22,173 nt of DNA, taken from assembly GCA_902478995.1 (NCBI GenBank), contig CABSNF010000035.1, positions 1 to 22,173 of the forward strand, read 5' to 3'. The translations under genes were made by a program, and so were the position numbers. This DNA is from an uncultured Collinsella sp. GTDB lineage: Bacteria; Actinomycetota; Coriobacteriia; Coriobacteriales; Coriobacteriaceae. Shown here one piece after another: positions 16,338 through 22,173 of this stretch; the first letter of the stretch is position 1; every line of letters starts with the position of its first letter. The notes under the pieces were generated by a model. That model searched no databases and was not told the DNA's origin. It worked only from the letters and a program-made list of their open reading frames with translations.

Positions 16338-16895
16338 CTATTTCTTGAACGGGAAACCGAAGGCGTCCAGAAGGGCCTTGGCCTCCTCATCGGTGTTGGC
16401 GGTGGTCACGAAAGTGATGTCCATACCACGCTGGTGATCGACGGAGTCGAAGTCGATCTCGGGGAAGATGAGCTGCTCGGTGACGCCCATGGAGAAGTTA
16501 CCACGGCCGTCGAAGCTCTTGGCGGAGATGCCGCGGAAGTCGCGGATACGGGGGATCGCGACGGAGGTCAGACGATCGAAGAACTCCCACATACGGTCGC
16601 CACGCAGGGTAACCTTGCAGCCGATCGGCATACCAGCGCGCAGGCGGAAGGTAGCGATAGACTTGCGGGCACGGGTGATCATCGGCTGCTGGCCGGTGAT
16701 GGCGCGCAGGTCGCGCACGGCACCGTCGATGGCCTTGGAATCGGTAGCGGCCTCGCCGACACCCATGTTCACGACGATCTTCTCAAACTTGGGGATCATC
16801 ATGACGTTCTCGTACTGGAACTTGTCCTGAAGCTGCTGCTTGACCTCGTTGTTGTACTTGGTCTTCAGACGCGGCACATACTTCTCTTCTGCCAT
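16338..16895 (-). CDS. rplE: 50S ribosomal protein L5
   Basis: The 185-residue L5 binds 5S rRNA and contacts P-site tRNA and S13. Family segments are MMIPKFEKIVVNMGVGEA, ITGQQPMITRARKSIATFRLRAGMPIGCKVTLRG and RIRDFRGISAKSFDGRGNFSMGVTEQLIFPEIDFD. The ATG at 16895 has AAGGAG (16902-16907) six bases upstream. It is the first gene of the ribosomal run here: the usual neighbours rplX and rplN are missing upstream, where a non-coding spacer leads to xdhC. The gene itself is full length and shows no damage. Confidence 0.97.
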   Translation of the reverse strand: MAEEKYVPRLKTKYNNEVKQQLQDKFQYENVMMIPKFEKIVVNMGVGEAATDSKAIDGAVRDLRAITGQQPMITRARKSIATFRLRAGMPIGCKVTLRGDRMWEFFDRLTSVAIPRIRDFRGISAKSFDGRGNFSMGVTEQLIFPEIDFDSVDHQRGMDITFVTTANTDEEAKALLDAFGFPFKK

Positions 16896-17032
16896 TGTTC
16901 ACTCCTTCTTGGGGTTTTAAGCACGGGGCGTGGCCACGATGGGTTGTCCTCGTGCCTCCTGGCTGCATCCGCGCCGCTCATGGCATTTTGCGGTTTGGAC
17001 TCGACACAGCAGGAGCCGACAAAACAATCGGT

Positions 17033-17061
17033 ACTATACGCGCATTGGGTGCGTATTTCCA
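17033..17061 (-). promoter_or_regulatory. Candidate promoter for the rplE-rplQ operon
   Basis: On the minus strand TGGAAA (17061-17056) and TATAGT (17038-17033) are separated by exactly 17 bases. They match the sigma-70 consensus at four and five of six positions. Transcription would start near 17026, about 130 bases before the L5 ATG. This is the best promoter-like pair in the spacer. Confidence 0.45.
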
Positions 17062-17122
17062 GAAAAACCTCGTCTGCCTGCACAACTCCACAACTCCCCC
17101 GCACAAATGGGTCCCAACAAGC

Positions 17123-17189
17123 AGTTGCGGTGAAATAGGGACTGTTTGGCGGCCTAACAGGCTTAAACAGTCCGTATTTCACCGCAACT
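17123..17189. repeat. Inverted repeat, 25-bp arms with one mismatch
   Basis: Arms 17123-17147 and 17165-17189 are complementary except for one G-G pair (17138/17174). The 17-base loop includes a small GCCT/AGGC pairing. It starts 17 bases after the xdhC stop on the transcript. There is no T tract, so it is not a classical terminator; it looks like a mobile or repetitive intergenic palindrome. Confidence 0.8.
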
Positions 17190-17206
17190 TATTGGTGGGG
17201 ATGCGA

Positions 17207-18250
17207 TTAGCGCTTGCGGGGGACGAGTTTGGTGCGGCGCAGGTGGATCATCTCGGCGGCGATGGAGATGGCGATCTCCTCGGGGTCCTCGGCCTCGATG
17301 GCAACGCCGATCGGAAGGTGCAGCTCGTCGATCTGGTCCTGCGTAAAGCCTTCCTGCTCCAGGCGGGCGCGCACAAAGGCCGTCTTGCGGCGCGAACCCA
17401 GACAGCCCAGGTAGGCAGGCTTGGCACGCATGGCCTGAATCACCACGTCGATATCGGACTTGTGACCCGCCGTGGCGACGACCACCAGGTCGCGCGGGCC
17501 GATGGGGCACTGCTTGCTCAGGTTCTTGTAGTCGACCAGACGACGGTCGTAGACACTGGGCACCCATTCGGGCGTCAACGTGCCGGGACGGTCGTCGCAC
17601 GCCACGACGGCAAAGCCCGCCGCCGTGAGCACCCGCGCCGTCGCGGCGCCCACGTGGCCGCAGCCAAAAATGTAGGTCAGGCCCTCAGGGCAGAGCGTCT
17701 CGATGTGCGCCGTGGGAATCTCAGAGGCCGCGTTGGTGTAGGTGACCTTACTCCCCTCCTCCACCAGCGAAAGCCCGGGGCAGCCGGCAATGGTATGGCG
17801 CGATGCCTCGCCATGGTACTCGGCCACATCGCCCTCGAGCGCGCTCGCGATAAACGGCTCAAAGTCGATGACGAAGTCGCCGATGCGCCGATAGACCAAG
17901 ACGTCGGCAATTTCCTGGAACAACGGTGCCTGGGTCGCATCCAGATGCAGATAGCACAGGCAGATGGCTCCGCCGCAGATCATGCCGGTATCGGAGTTCT
18001 CGCCGCCCATGGTGTAGCGGACCAGACGCGACTGTCCCGCGCTCAGGAGCTCGCGCGCCTCATCCAGCGCAAAGAGCTCAATCTTGCCGCCGCCGATAGT
18101 GCCCGCCTGGCTGCCATCGGCAAAGACGGCCATCCATGCGCCCACACCGCGCGGTGACGACCCCGCCGTGCCGGCCACGACCACCAGCTCGCACGTCTCG
18201 CCAGCACGCAGGGCGGCAAGCGCCGCATTCACCACATCGAGCTTTTCCAT
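17207..18250 (-). CDS. xdhC: XdhC family molybdenum-hydroxylase maturation protein
   Basis: The 347-residue protein has the N-terminal XdhC/CoxI domain, with GTAGSSPRGVGAWM (27-40), GTIGGGKIE (50-58) and the Cys segment GMICGGAICLCYL (89-101). A C-terminal Rossmann domain begins at LTYIFGCGHVGAATARVL (191-208). XdhC proteins bind molybdenum cofactor, help its sulfuration and insert it into xanthine-dehydrogenase-type enzymes. The ATG at 18250 has AGAAGG five bases upstream. It lies nine bases after yqeB and is clearly cotranscribed with it. The hydroxylase it would serve is not in the window. Confidence 0.92.
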   Translation of the reverse strand: MEKLDVVNAALAALRAGETCELVVVAGTAGSSPRGVGAWMAVFADGSQAGTIGGGKIELFALDEARELLSAGQSRLVRYTMGGENSDTGMICGGAICLCYLHLDATQAPLFQEIADVLVYRRIGDFVIDFEPFIASALEGDVAEYHGEASRHTIAGCPGLSLVEEGSKVTYTNAASEIPTAHIETLCPEGLTYIFGCGHVGAATARVLTAAGFAVVACDDRPGTLTPEWVPSVYDRRLVDYKNLSKQCPIGPRDLVVVATAGHKSDIDVVIQAMRAKPAYLGCLGSRRKTAFVRARLEQEGFTQDQIDELHLPIGVAIEAEDPEEIAISIAAEMIHLRRTKLVPRKR

Positions 18251-18259
18251 TACCGCCTT

Positions 18260-19054
18260 CTATCCTCTAAAGATATCGGTGAGCATAGCGAGTGCCTCGA
18301 GCACGCCGCCGCCGACCGACGTCGCCTTGTCCGAAATGTAGTTGATATAGTTGGCATCGCCGCGCGGGTCGACATCGGCGCATTTAAAGCCCTCAGTCAC
18401 CTGCACGCCGTTCGCCAAAAGCCCGCGAAGGCAGCCATCGATCTGCGTGTACATGGGCGTATCGCCCGCGTAGCCAATCACGTCTCCGGCGCGCACGATG
18501 TCGCCGATTGCGCGGTCGGACCGAAACACGCCGGCGGCGGGGCTGTGGATAACACGCTCTTTGCCATAGCCAGCGATAATACCCGGCACGCCCGTGTTGG
18601 GCTGGGGCGAACCTTGGGTAATGACACGGCCCAGAAAATGCCCGCGCATGGTTTCGACCACGGCGTCGCAGTCAACCGGCGCGGTGAAGCCCGGTCCCAC
18701 GGCAATAACGGCAGGCGCCATGTCGCGCGTGGTACCCAGGTTGCGCTTGGCCAGAATCGCGTCGACCACGGCAGCGGGTTTCAGCTCGCCGAGCATCTTG
18801 GCCTGGGGGTCCACCACAACGGCGACGTCTCCGGCCTCGGTAATCGCAAGTGCCTCTGCCGGCGTCTGTGCCAAGCGAGCGCGAATACCCTCGACCTCGA
18901 CCTCGCCCAGACGAATGGCCTCGCAAAAACTGATCGTGCGGCGGATGCACGTGGGAACCGCGATATCGGCCATAACGACCGACACGCCGGCGCGCACCAA
19001 GCGAGCGGCGACGCCCGTGGCGATATCGCCGGCGCCGCGAACATAAACGAGCAT
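18260..19054 (-). CDS. yqeB: YqeB, selenium-dependent molybdenum hydroxylase maturation protein
   Basis: This 264-residue protein belongs to the YqeB/EF2563 family found beside selenium-dependent molybdenum hydroxylases. It starts with a dinucleotide-type loop VRGAGDIATGVAARLVRAG. The family core VGPGFTAPVDCDAVVETMRGHFLGRVI follows, then GSPQPNTGVPG and ERVIHSPAAGVF. The biochemical role is not settled; co-occurrence points to selenium-linked cofactor maturation. The ATG at 19054 has GGAGGTG eight bases upstream. It is first of the yqeB-xdhC pair and divergent from yqeC. Confidence 0.9.
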   Translation of the reverse strand: MLVYVRGAGDIATGVAARLVRAGVSVVMADIAVPTCIRRTISFCEAIRLGEVEVEGIRARLAQTPAEALAITEAGDVAVVVDPQAKMLGELKPAAVVDAILAKRNLGTTRDMAPAVIAVGPGFTAPVDCDAVVETMRGHFLGRVITQGSPQPNTGVPGIIAGYGKERVIHSPAAGVFRSDRAIGDIVRAGDVIGYAGDTPMYTQIDGCLRGLLANGVQVTEGFKCADVDPRGDANYINYISDKATSVGGGVLEALAMLTDIFRG

Positions 19055-19156
19055 TCCCGGGGCACCTCCCTGTGCTACGGTTTGAGCAGAGCAAAAGCGG
19101 TTCGACCGCTACTCTGATGATTATTTATTATCACAGTATTATACGGCGGTGAACAG
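19055..19156. promoter_or_regulatory. Divergent yqeB / yqeC control region
   Basis: This 102-base region must drive yqeB and yqeC. It holds a two-part palindrome: CAGAG (19087-19091) with CTCTG (19112-19116) enclosing AGCGGT-TCG-ACCGCT (19096-19110). An AT-rich stretch follows (19117-19143) with TATTAT on plus and TATAAT on minus. The -35 partners are weak on both strands. The palindrome could be a regulator site or a hairpin in the yqeB leader. Confidence 0.45.
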
Positions 19157-19894
19157 ATGGAAACGACGAGCGGAAACCTTGCCTCCGCGCTCAAGATCGA
19201 GCCGGGCATTACCGCAATTATCGGCAGTGGCGGCAAGTCGACATTGCTGCGTGCGTTGGGTCTCGAGCTCATGCGCGCCGGCGGCAGGGTGCTTCTCTGT
19301 ACCACCACGCACATGTTTCCCGTCGCCGGCGTACCATGGGACGGGTCGAATCGTCGCCTGGACGCCGCGCCTTGGAAGCCGGGGGCCCTGCATGTTCCCG
19401 GCTGCACCTGCGAGGCATGCGCGGGCATGAACCGCGGAAGTATCTGCCAGGCGGGTGTTTTGGGCCCGGAGACAGGCAAGCTCTCCGCCCCCGTTGAGCC
19501 GCTCAACGAGCTGGCGCAGCGCTTTGACTATGTATTGGCCGAGGCAGATGGCAGCAAGCGACTCCCGCTCAAGGCGCATGCCGCCTGGGAGCCGGTAATT
19601 CCCTCCGGCACAGCAAACGTTGTCTGGGTCGTCGGCGCTTCGGGGCTGGGCAAGCCCGTCGCCGAGGTTGTCCACCGCCCCGAGCTCTTCTGCGAGCGCT
19701 GCGGCTGCGAGCCCACCGACGCTGCCACCCCAGAGCGCGTCGCCATGGTGCTCAATGCCGAGCTGCGAATGCTGAACCTCAACAATGCCCGCATCATGCT
19801 CAACCAAGTCGACACGCTTGCCGACCCAACGATGGCAGATCGCTTCGAGGCAGCCCTCGACCGTTCCATCATCACCACCAGCCTCAAAGGGTAG
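19157..19894 (+). CDS. yqeC: YqeC, selenium-dependent hydroxylase accessory protein
   Basis: This 245-residue P-loop protein has GSGGKST (23-29) for nucleotide binding and the YqeC signature EADGSKRLPLKAHAAWEPVIP (129-149). The family accompanies YqeB in selenium-dependent molybdenum hydroxylase neighbourhoods; its reaction is unknown. Two Cys groups stand out, C83-x-C85-x2-C88 and C179-x2-C182-x-C184, which could bind metal. The ATG at 19157 has only a poor ribosome site (GGCGGTG), but the N-terminal distance to the P-loop fits. The last codons and the stop (AAA GGG TAG) lie inside the left arm of the 38-bp inverted repeat, so the insertion may have reset the C-terminus. It is divergent from yqeB and convergent with hyuA. 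Confidence 0.88.
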   Translation: METTSGNLASALKIEPGITAIIGSGGKSTLLRALGLELMRAGGRVLLCTTTHMFPVAGVPWDGSNRRLDAAPWKPGALHVPGCTCEACAGMNRGSICQAGVLGPETGKLSAPVEPLNELAQRFDYVLAEADGSKRLPLKAHAAWEPVIPSGTANVVWVVGASGLGKPVAEVVHRPELFCERCGCEPTDAATPERVAMVLNAELRMLNLNNARIMLNQVDTLADPTMADRFEAALDRSIITTSLKG

Positions 19895-19994
19895 CTAATT
19901 TGGGACGGGGCTCTTTTAGCTACCCCATGTTGAGAGAAAAATCATCAGGCAGGCAAGGGTAGCTAAAAGAGCCCCGTCCCAAATTAGCTACCCT
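19888..19994. repeat. Nested perfect inverted repeat, REPIN-like
   Basis: Arms 19888-19925 and 19957-19994 are perfectly complementary over 38 bases, separated by a 31-base loop. Each arm is itself flanked by a 10-bp inverted repeat, GGGTAGCTAA and TTAGCTACCC, so the unit is two head-to-head copies of a small hairpin. This is the layout of REP doublets. It fills the convergent gap between yqeC and hyuA, overlaps the yqeC stop and ends 13 bases from the hyuA stop. It may also act as a bidirectional transcription barrier. Confidence 0.9.
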
Positions 19995-20007
19995 GGCGGC
20001 CTTCCTG

Positions 20008-21375
20008 CTAGCGGGGCACGTAGCGACCGGGCTGGGCTCCGGTGGGCTCGCCGTTGCGCGCCGCCAGCACGCCGTTGACGTATACGGCCTTGGCGCGACC
20101 ATGCGCTTCAAAGCCCTCGAGCGGCGTGTAGTCCACGGCCTGATGCTGCGTCGCGGCGCTGATCGTCCAGCGCGCCTTGGGATCCCACACGCACACGTCG
20201 GCATCGGCGCCCTCGGCCAGACAGCCCTTGCGCGGATACATGCCAAAGACGCGCGCCGGGTTCTCGCTCATCAAGTGGCACAGATCCTCGGGTCCCAGCT
20301 GGCCCTCAAAGCTCGTGGCAATCGCGACGGGACGATGCTCCACACCGGGCCCGCCGTTGGGAATCGCGCGGAAGTCGTCGCGCCCGCGGTCCTTTTGCCC
20401 GTGCAGATTAAAGCTGCAGTGGTCGGTGGCGATGGTATCGATCTCGCCGGCCACAAGCGCCTCGCGCAGTGCCGCACGGTCACCCGCATGGCGCAGCGGC
20501 GGGCTCATCACATACTTGGCACCCGCAAAGCCGTCCTCGCCCTGCTCCAGATAGCAGGTGTCGTCGAGCATCAGATACTGGGGGCAGGTCTCGACATAGA
20601 TATTCTTCTGCCCGCGCGCTTTGGCAGCACGGATGGCCTCGAGCCCCAGCTTGGTCGAAAGGTGCACAACGTTGACCGGAGCGTCCCCGGCCAAGTGCGC
20701 CAGATACAGCAGGCGGCTCACGGCCTCACCCTCGCACACGTCCGGACGGCTGAGCGCATGCCCCTCGGGCCCATGAATCCCCTGCTCGTACACGCGCTTC
20801 TGCAGCTCATTCACCAGCGTACCGTTCTCGCAATGCACGCACAGTATGCCGCCAATACGCTTGAGCTCCTCGAGCACCTCGAGCGTCTCGGCATCGTCCA
20901 GGCGCAAATGATCGTAGGCAAAGTAGGTCTTAAACGACGATACGCCCGCCTCGCGCATAGCCGAAAGATCGGCGCGGTTGCGCTCATTCCACTCGGCGAG
21001 TGCCATATGAAAGGCGTAGTTGGCCATGCAGGTTCCGTCGGCACGGCGATGCCACTCGGCAAGGGCATCGGGCATGGTCACGCCGCGATCGGCCGTCGCG
21101 TAGTCCACAATGGTCGTCGTGCCGCCGCAGGCAGCCGCGCGCGTGCCGGTCTCAAAGCTATCGGCCGTCCAATCCATGCCGGTCCAGCACTGCATGTGCG
21201 TGTGGCCGTCGATAAAGCCAGGGAATACCCAGCAGCCCGCGGCGTCCTCGACGGTATCGCCCTCGCCCGGCTCAATCGCCGCGGCGATCCGCACGATCTT
21301 ATCGCCATCCATGGCAAGATCGGCGCGGCGAAGCCCCTGTGGCGTCACGAGCGCGCCATTTTTGATGATGATCAT
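20008..21375 (-). CDS. hyuA: D-hydantoinase / dihydropyrimidinase family hydrolase
   Basis: The 455-residue amidohydrolase opens cyclic amide rings such as hydantoins, dihydropyrimidines or purine-derived rings. All metal ligands of the binuclear site are visible: His58 and His60 (GFIDGHTHM), the Lys149 that becomes carboxylated (SFKTYFAYD), His181 (CVHCENG), His238 (VVHLST) and Asp318 (ATDHC). The length is normal. The true substrate is not decided by sequence. The symbol follows the E. coli gene that sits with yqeB, yqeC and mocA. The ATG at 21375 has AAGGAG four bases upstream, overlapping the mocA stop, so the two genes are an operon. A short alternate start is not available. Confidence 0.9.
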   Translation of the reverse strand: MIIIKNGALVTPQGLRRADLAMDGDKIVRIAAAIEPGEGDTVEDAAGCWVFPGFIDGHTHMQCWTGMDWTADSFETGTRAAACGGTTTIVDYATADRGVTMPDALAEWHRRADGTCMANYAFHMALAEWNERNRADLSAMREAGVSSFKTYFAYDHLRLDDAETLEVLEELKRIGGILCVHCENGTLVNELQKRVYEQGIHGPEGHALSRPDVCEGEAVSRLLYLAHLAGDAPVNVVHLSTKLGLEAIRAAKARGQKNIYVETCPQYLMLDDTCYLEQGEDGFAGAKYVMSPPLRHAGDRAALREALVAGEIDTIATDHCSFNLHGQKDRGRDDFRAIPNGGPGVEHRPVAIATSFEGQLGPEDLCHLMSENPARVFGMYPRKGCLAEGADADVCVWDPKARWTISAATQHQAVDYTPLEGFEAHGRAKAVYVNGVLAARNGEPTGAQPGRYVPR

Positions 21376-21383
21376 GTTGCTCC

Positions 21384-21998
21384 TTATTGATTCATACAGT
21401 TGGCCACGCGATCAAAATACGAGCAGGCGGCAATATGCTCCGTTATGCGTCGCTGTCCTTTGACGGTATCGACGTCCCACAGCTCGTAGGCACGCGCCTC
21501 GACCAGCGCAACGTCGACGCGACCTTTGAGAATCGAGCCCCCGCCGTCCTTGCCCTCAAGACACATAAGTGCATCGAACAGTTCCGCCGGAAAGAGCACC
21601 GGGCTCGAAGGCTCACCGTTGCACGCAAGACGCACCGGATGTTTGCGGCCACGCTCGTCAAATGCACGAACCATAGCCTCAAAAGAATCCGAACTCACGA
21701 GCGGCTGGTCGCCCGGCAAAAAGAGGCAACCTTTCCAGTTGCGTTCGACTCCCCATGAAAGGCCCGCACGGACGCTTTCGCTGCGCAGCCCGCCATCGTG
21801 CAGCACGCACGGGCAATGCTTGTCCTCGCAAATCTGGGCGACCTCGGGCCAACGCGTCGAAACCACGACGTCAAAGCCCCGGGGAACCGAATCGATGGTC
21901 CGGGCAATCAGCGGCTCGCCATAGATATCGGCAAGCATCTTGTTAGAGCCAAACCGCTTGCCCTCGCCCGATGCCATAATGACGCATCCAAGTTTCAT
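21384..21998 (-). CDS. mocA: MocA-like molybdenum cofactor cytidylyltransferase
   Basis: This 204-residue protein is a MobA-like nucleotidyltransferase. The N-terminal loop is VIMASGEGKRFGSNKML (6-22), followed by the metal/nucleotide motif FLPGDQPLV (93-101). MocA joins CMP to molybdopterin to form the cytosine-dinucleotide cofactor used by xanthine-dehydrogenase-type enzymes. Specificity for CTP rather than GTP is inferred from the neighbours (xdhC, yqeB, yqeC), not from a residue I can prove. I chose the ATG at 21998, six bases after GGAGGT; a longer reading from 22052 is unlikely. It lies eight bases before hyuA. Confidence 0.87.
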   Translation of the reverse strand: MKLGCVIMASGEGKRFGSNKMLADIYGEPLIARTIDSVPRGFDVVVSTRWPEVAQICEDKHCPCVLHDGGLRSESVRAGLSWGVERNWKGCLFLPGDQPLVSSDSFEAMVRAFDERGRKHPVRLACNGEPSSPVLFPAELFDALMCLEGKDGGGSILKGRVDVALVEARAYELWDVDTVKGQRRITEHIAACSYFDRVANCMNQ

Positions 21999-22085
21999 GG
22001 TGATACCTCCCCTGAAACCATCGTACCCATAACTCGCGCCGCGGGCATCCACATCGAAAGCGCTTATCCCGCACGCCCGCGATGC

Positions 22086-22125
22086 AAAAAAGGGGCACCC
22101 CGCCGGTTGGCAGAGCGCCCCCTTT
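22086..22125 (-). terminator. Intrinsic terminator of a gene beyond the right edge
   Basis: On the minus strand AAAGGGG pairs with CCCCTTT, and the inner GCGCTCTGCC pairs with GGCGGGGTGC (including G-U pairs) around an AACC loop. Six T follow. It lies upstream of mocA, so it ends a minus-strand transcript that enters from the right and separates it from mocA-hyuA. Confidence 0.85.
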
Positions 22126-22148
22126 ACATGGCTTACCTCAACCCGGCT

Positions 22149-22173
22149 TTAGGCCTGGAACCAACGGGCGGTG
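22149..22173 (-). CDS. Possible last codons of a truncated minus-strand gene
   Basis: One frame reads TARWFQA then TAA, 24 bases before the terminator, which fits the end of a gene. Only eight codons are inside the window and the other two frames also close soon, so the frame cannot be proven and the product is unknown. Confidence 0.3.

Larger units (their letters stand above)
16896..17206. other. 311-base spacer between xdhC and rplE
   Basis: The spacer holds, in minus-strand order, an inverted repeat (17123-17189), a candidate promoter (17033-17061), a leader of about 130 bases and the L5 ribosome site. I could not find a remnant of rplX in any frame. Open frames through it (for example 105 codons overlapping rplE) have no family likeness. 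Confidence 0.6.

Noticed and set aside
16865..17182. 105-codon minus frame spanning the xdhC-rplE spacer
   Set aside because: It overlaps the rplE start out of frame, runs through a palindrome, and resembles neither L24 nor any family I know.
19888..19994. CRISPR or insertion sequence at the long palindrome
   Set aside because: There is only one pair of inverted arms, no direct repeat-spacer series, and no transposase frame.
20101..21390. 429-codon plus-strand frame antisense to hyuA
   Set aside because: HyuA has all catalytic ligands on the minus strand; the antisense reading shows no family motif.

Overview
The window reads as a high-GC Gram-positive chromosome fragment, most likely a gut Coriobacteriia member close to Collinsella. 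This rests on gene content, the class A penicillin-binding protein (PBP), the C+ (zinc) forms of S14 and L36, the Ala/Lys-rich L17 tail and general protein likeness. It is a judgement from recognition, not a database search. The first 42 bases are not genomic: they match a Tn5/Nextera sequencing adaptor, so the window begins at a contig end.

Layout, left to right. A U32-family peptidase/hydroxylase gene (minus, cut by the contig end) is divergent from a class A PBP gene (plus, 2094-4292) with a strong terminator. Then come argR, a family 2 glycosyltransferase gene and truA (all minus). Next, also minus, is a long ribosomal-protein operon. In transcription order it runs rplE, rpsZ, rpsH, rplF, rplR, rpsE, rpmD, rplO, secY, adk, map, infA, rpmJ, rpsM, rpsK, rpsD, rpoA, rplQ, and it ends at a perfect terminator at 7114-7144. 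This is the standard second half of the spc operon plus the alpha operon, with short spacers, overlapping stop/start codons and several GTG or TTG starts.

The usual upstream half (S10 operon, rplN, rplX) is absent. A 311-base non-coding spacer with a candidate promoter and a 25-bp inverted repeat instead joins rplE to a small molybdenum-hydroxylase maturation island: yqeB-xdhC (minus), yqeC (plus, divergent from yqeB) and mocA-hyuA (minus). XdhC, YqeB, YqeC and MocA act in insertion, maturation or cytidylylation of the molybdenum cofactor for xanthine-dehydrogenase-type enzymes. HyuA is a cyclic-amide hydrolase of the same purine/hydantoin gene neighbourhood in E. coli. The hydroxylase subunits are not in the window. 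The right end holds a terminator for a gene lying almost entirely beyond it.

The least explained DNA is a 107-base nested, perfect inverted repeat at 19888-19994 that supplies the stop codon of yqeC, the inverted repeat at 17123-17189, and the abrupt start of the ribosomal cluster at rplE. I found no CRISPR array, tRNA, rRNA, transposase or phage gene, and no clear new protein system.
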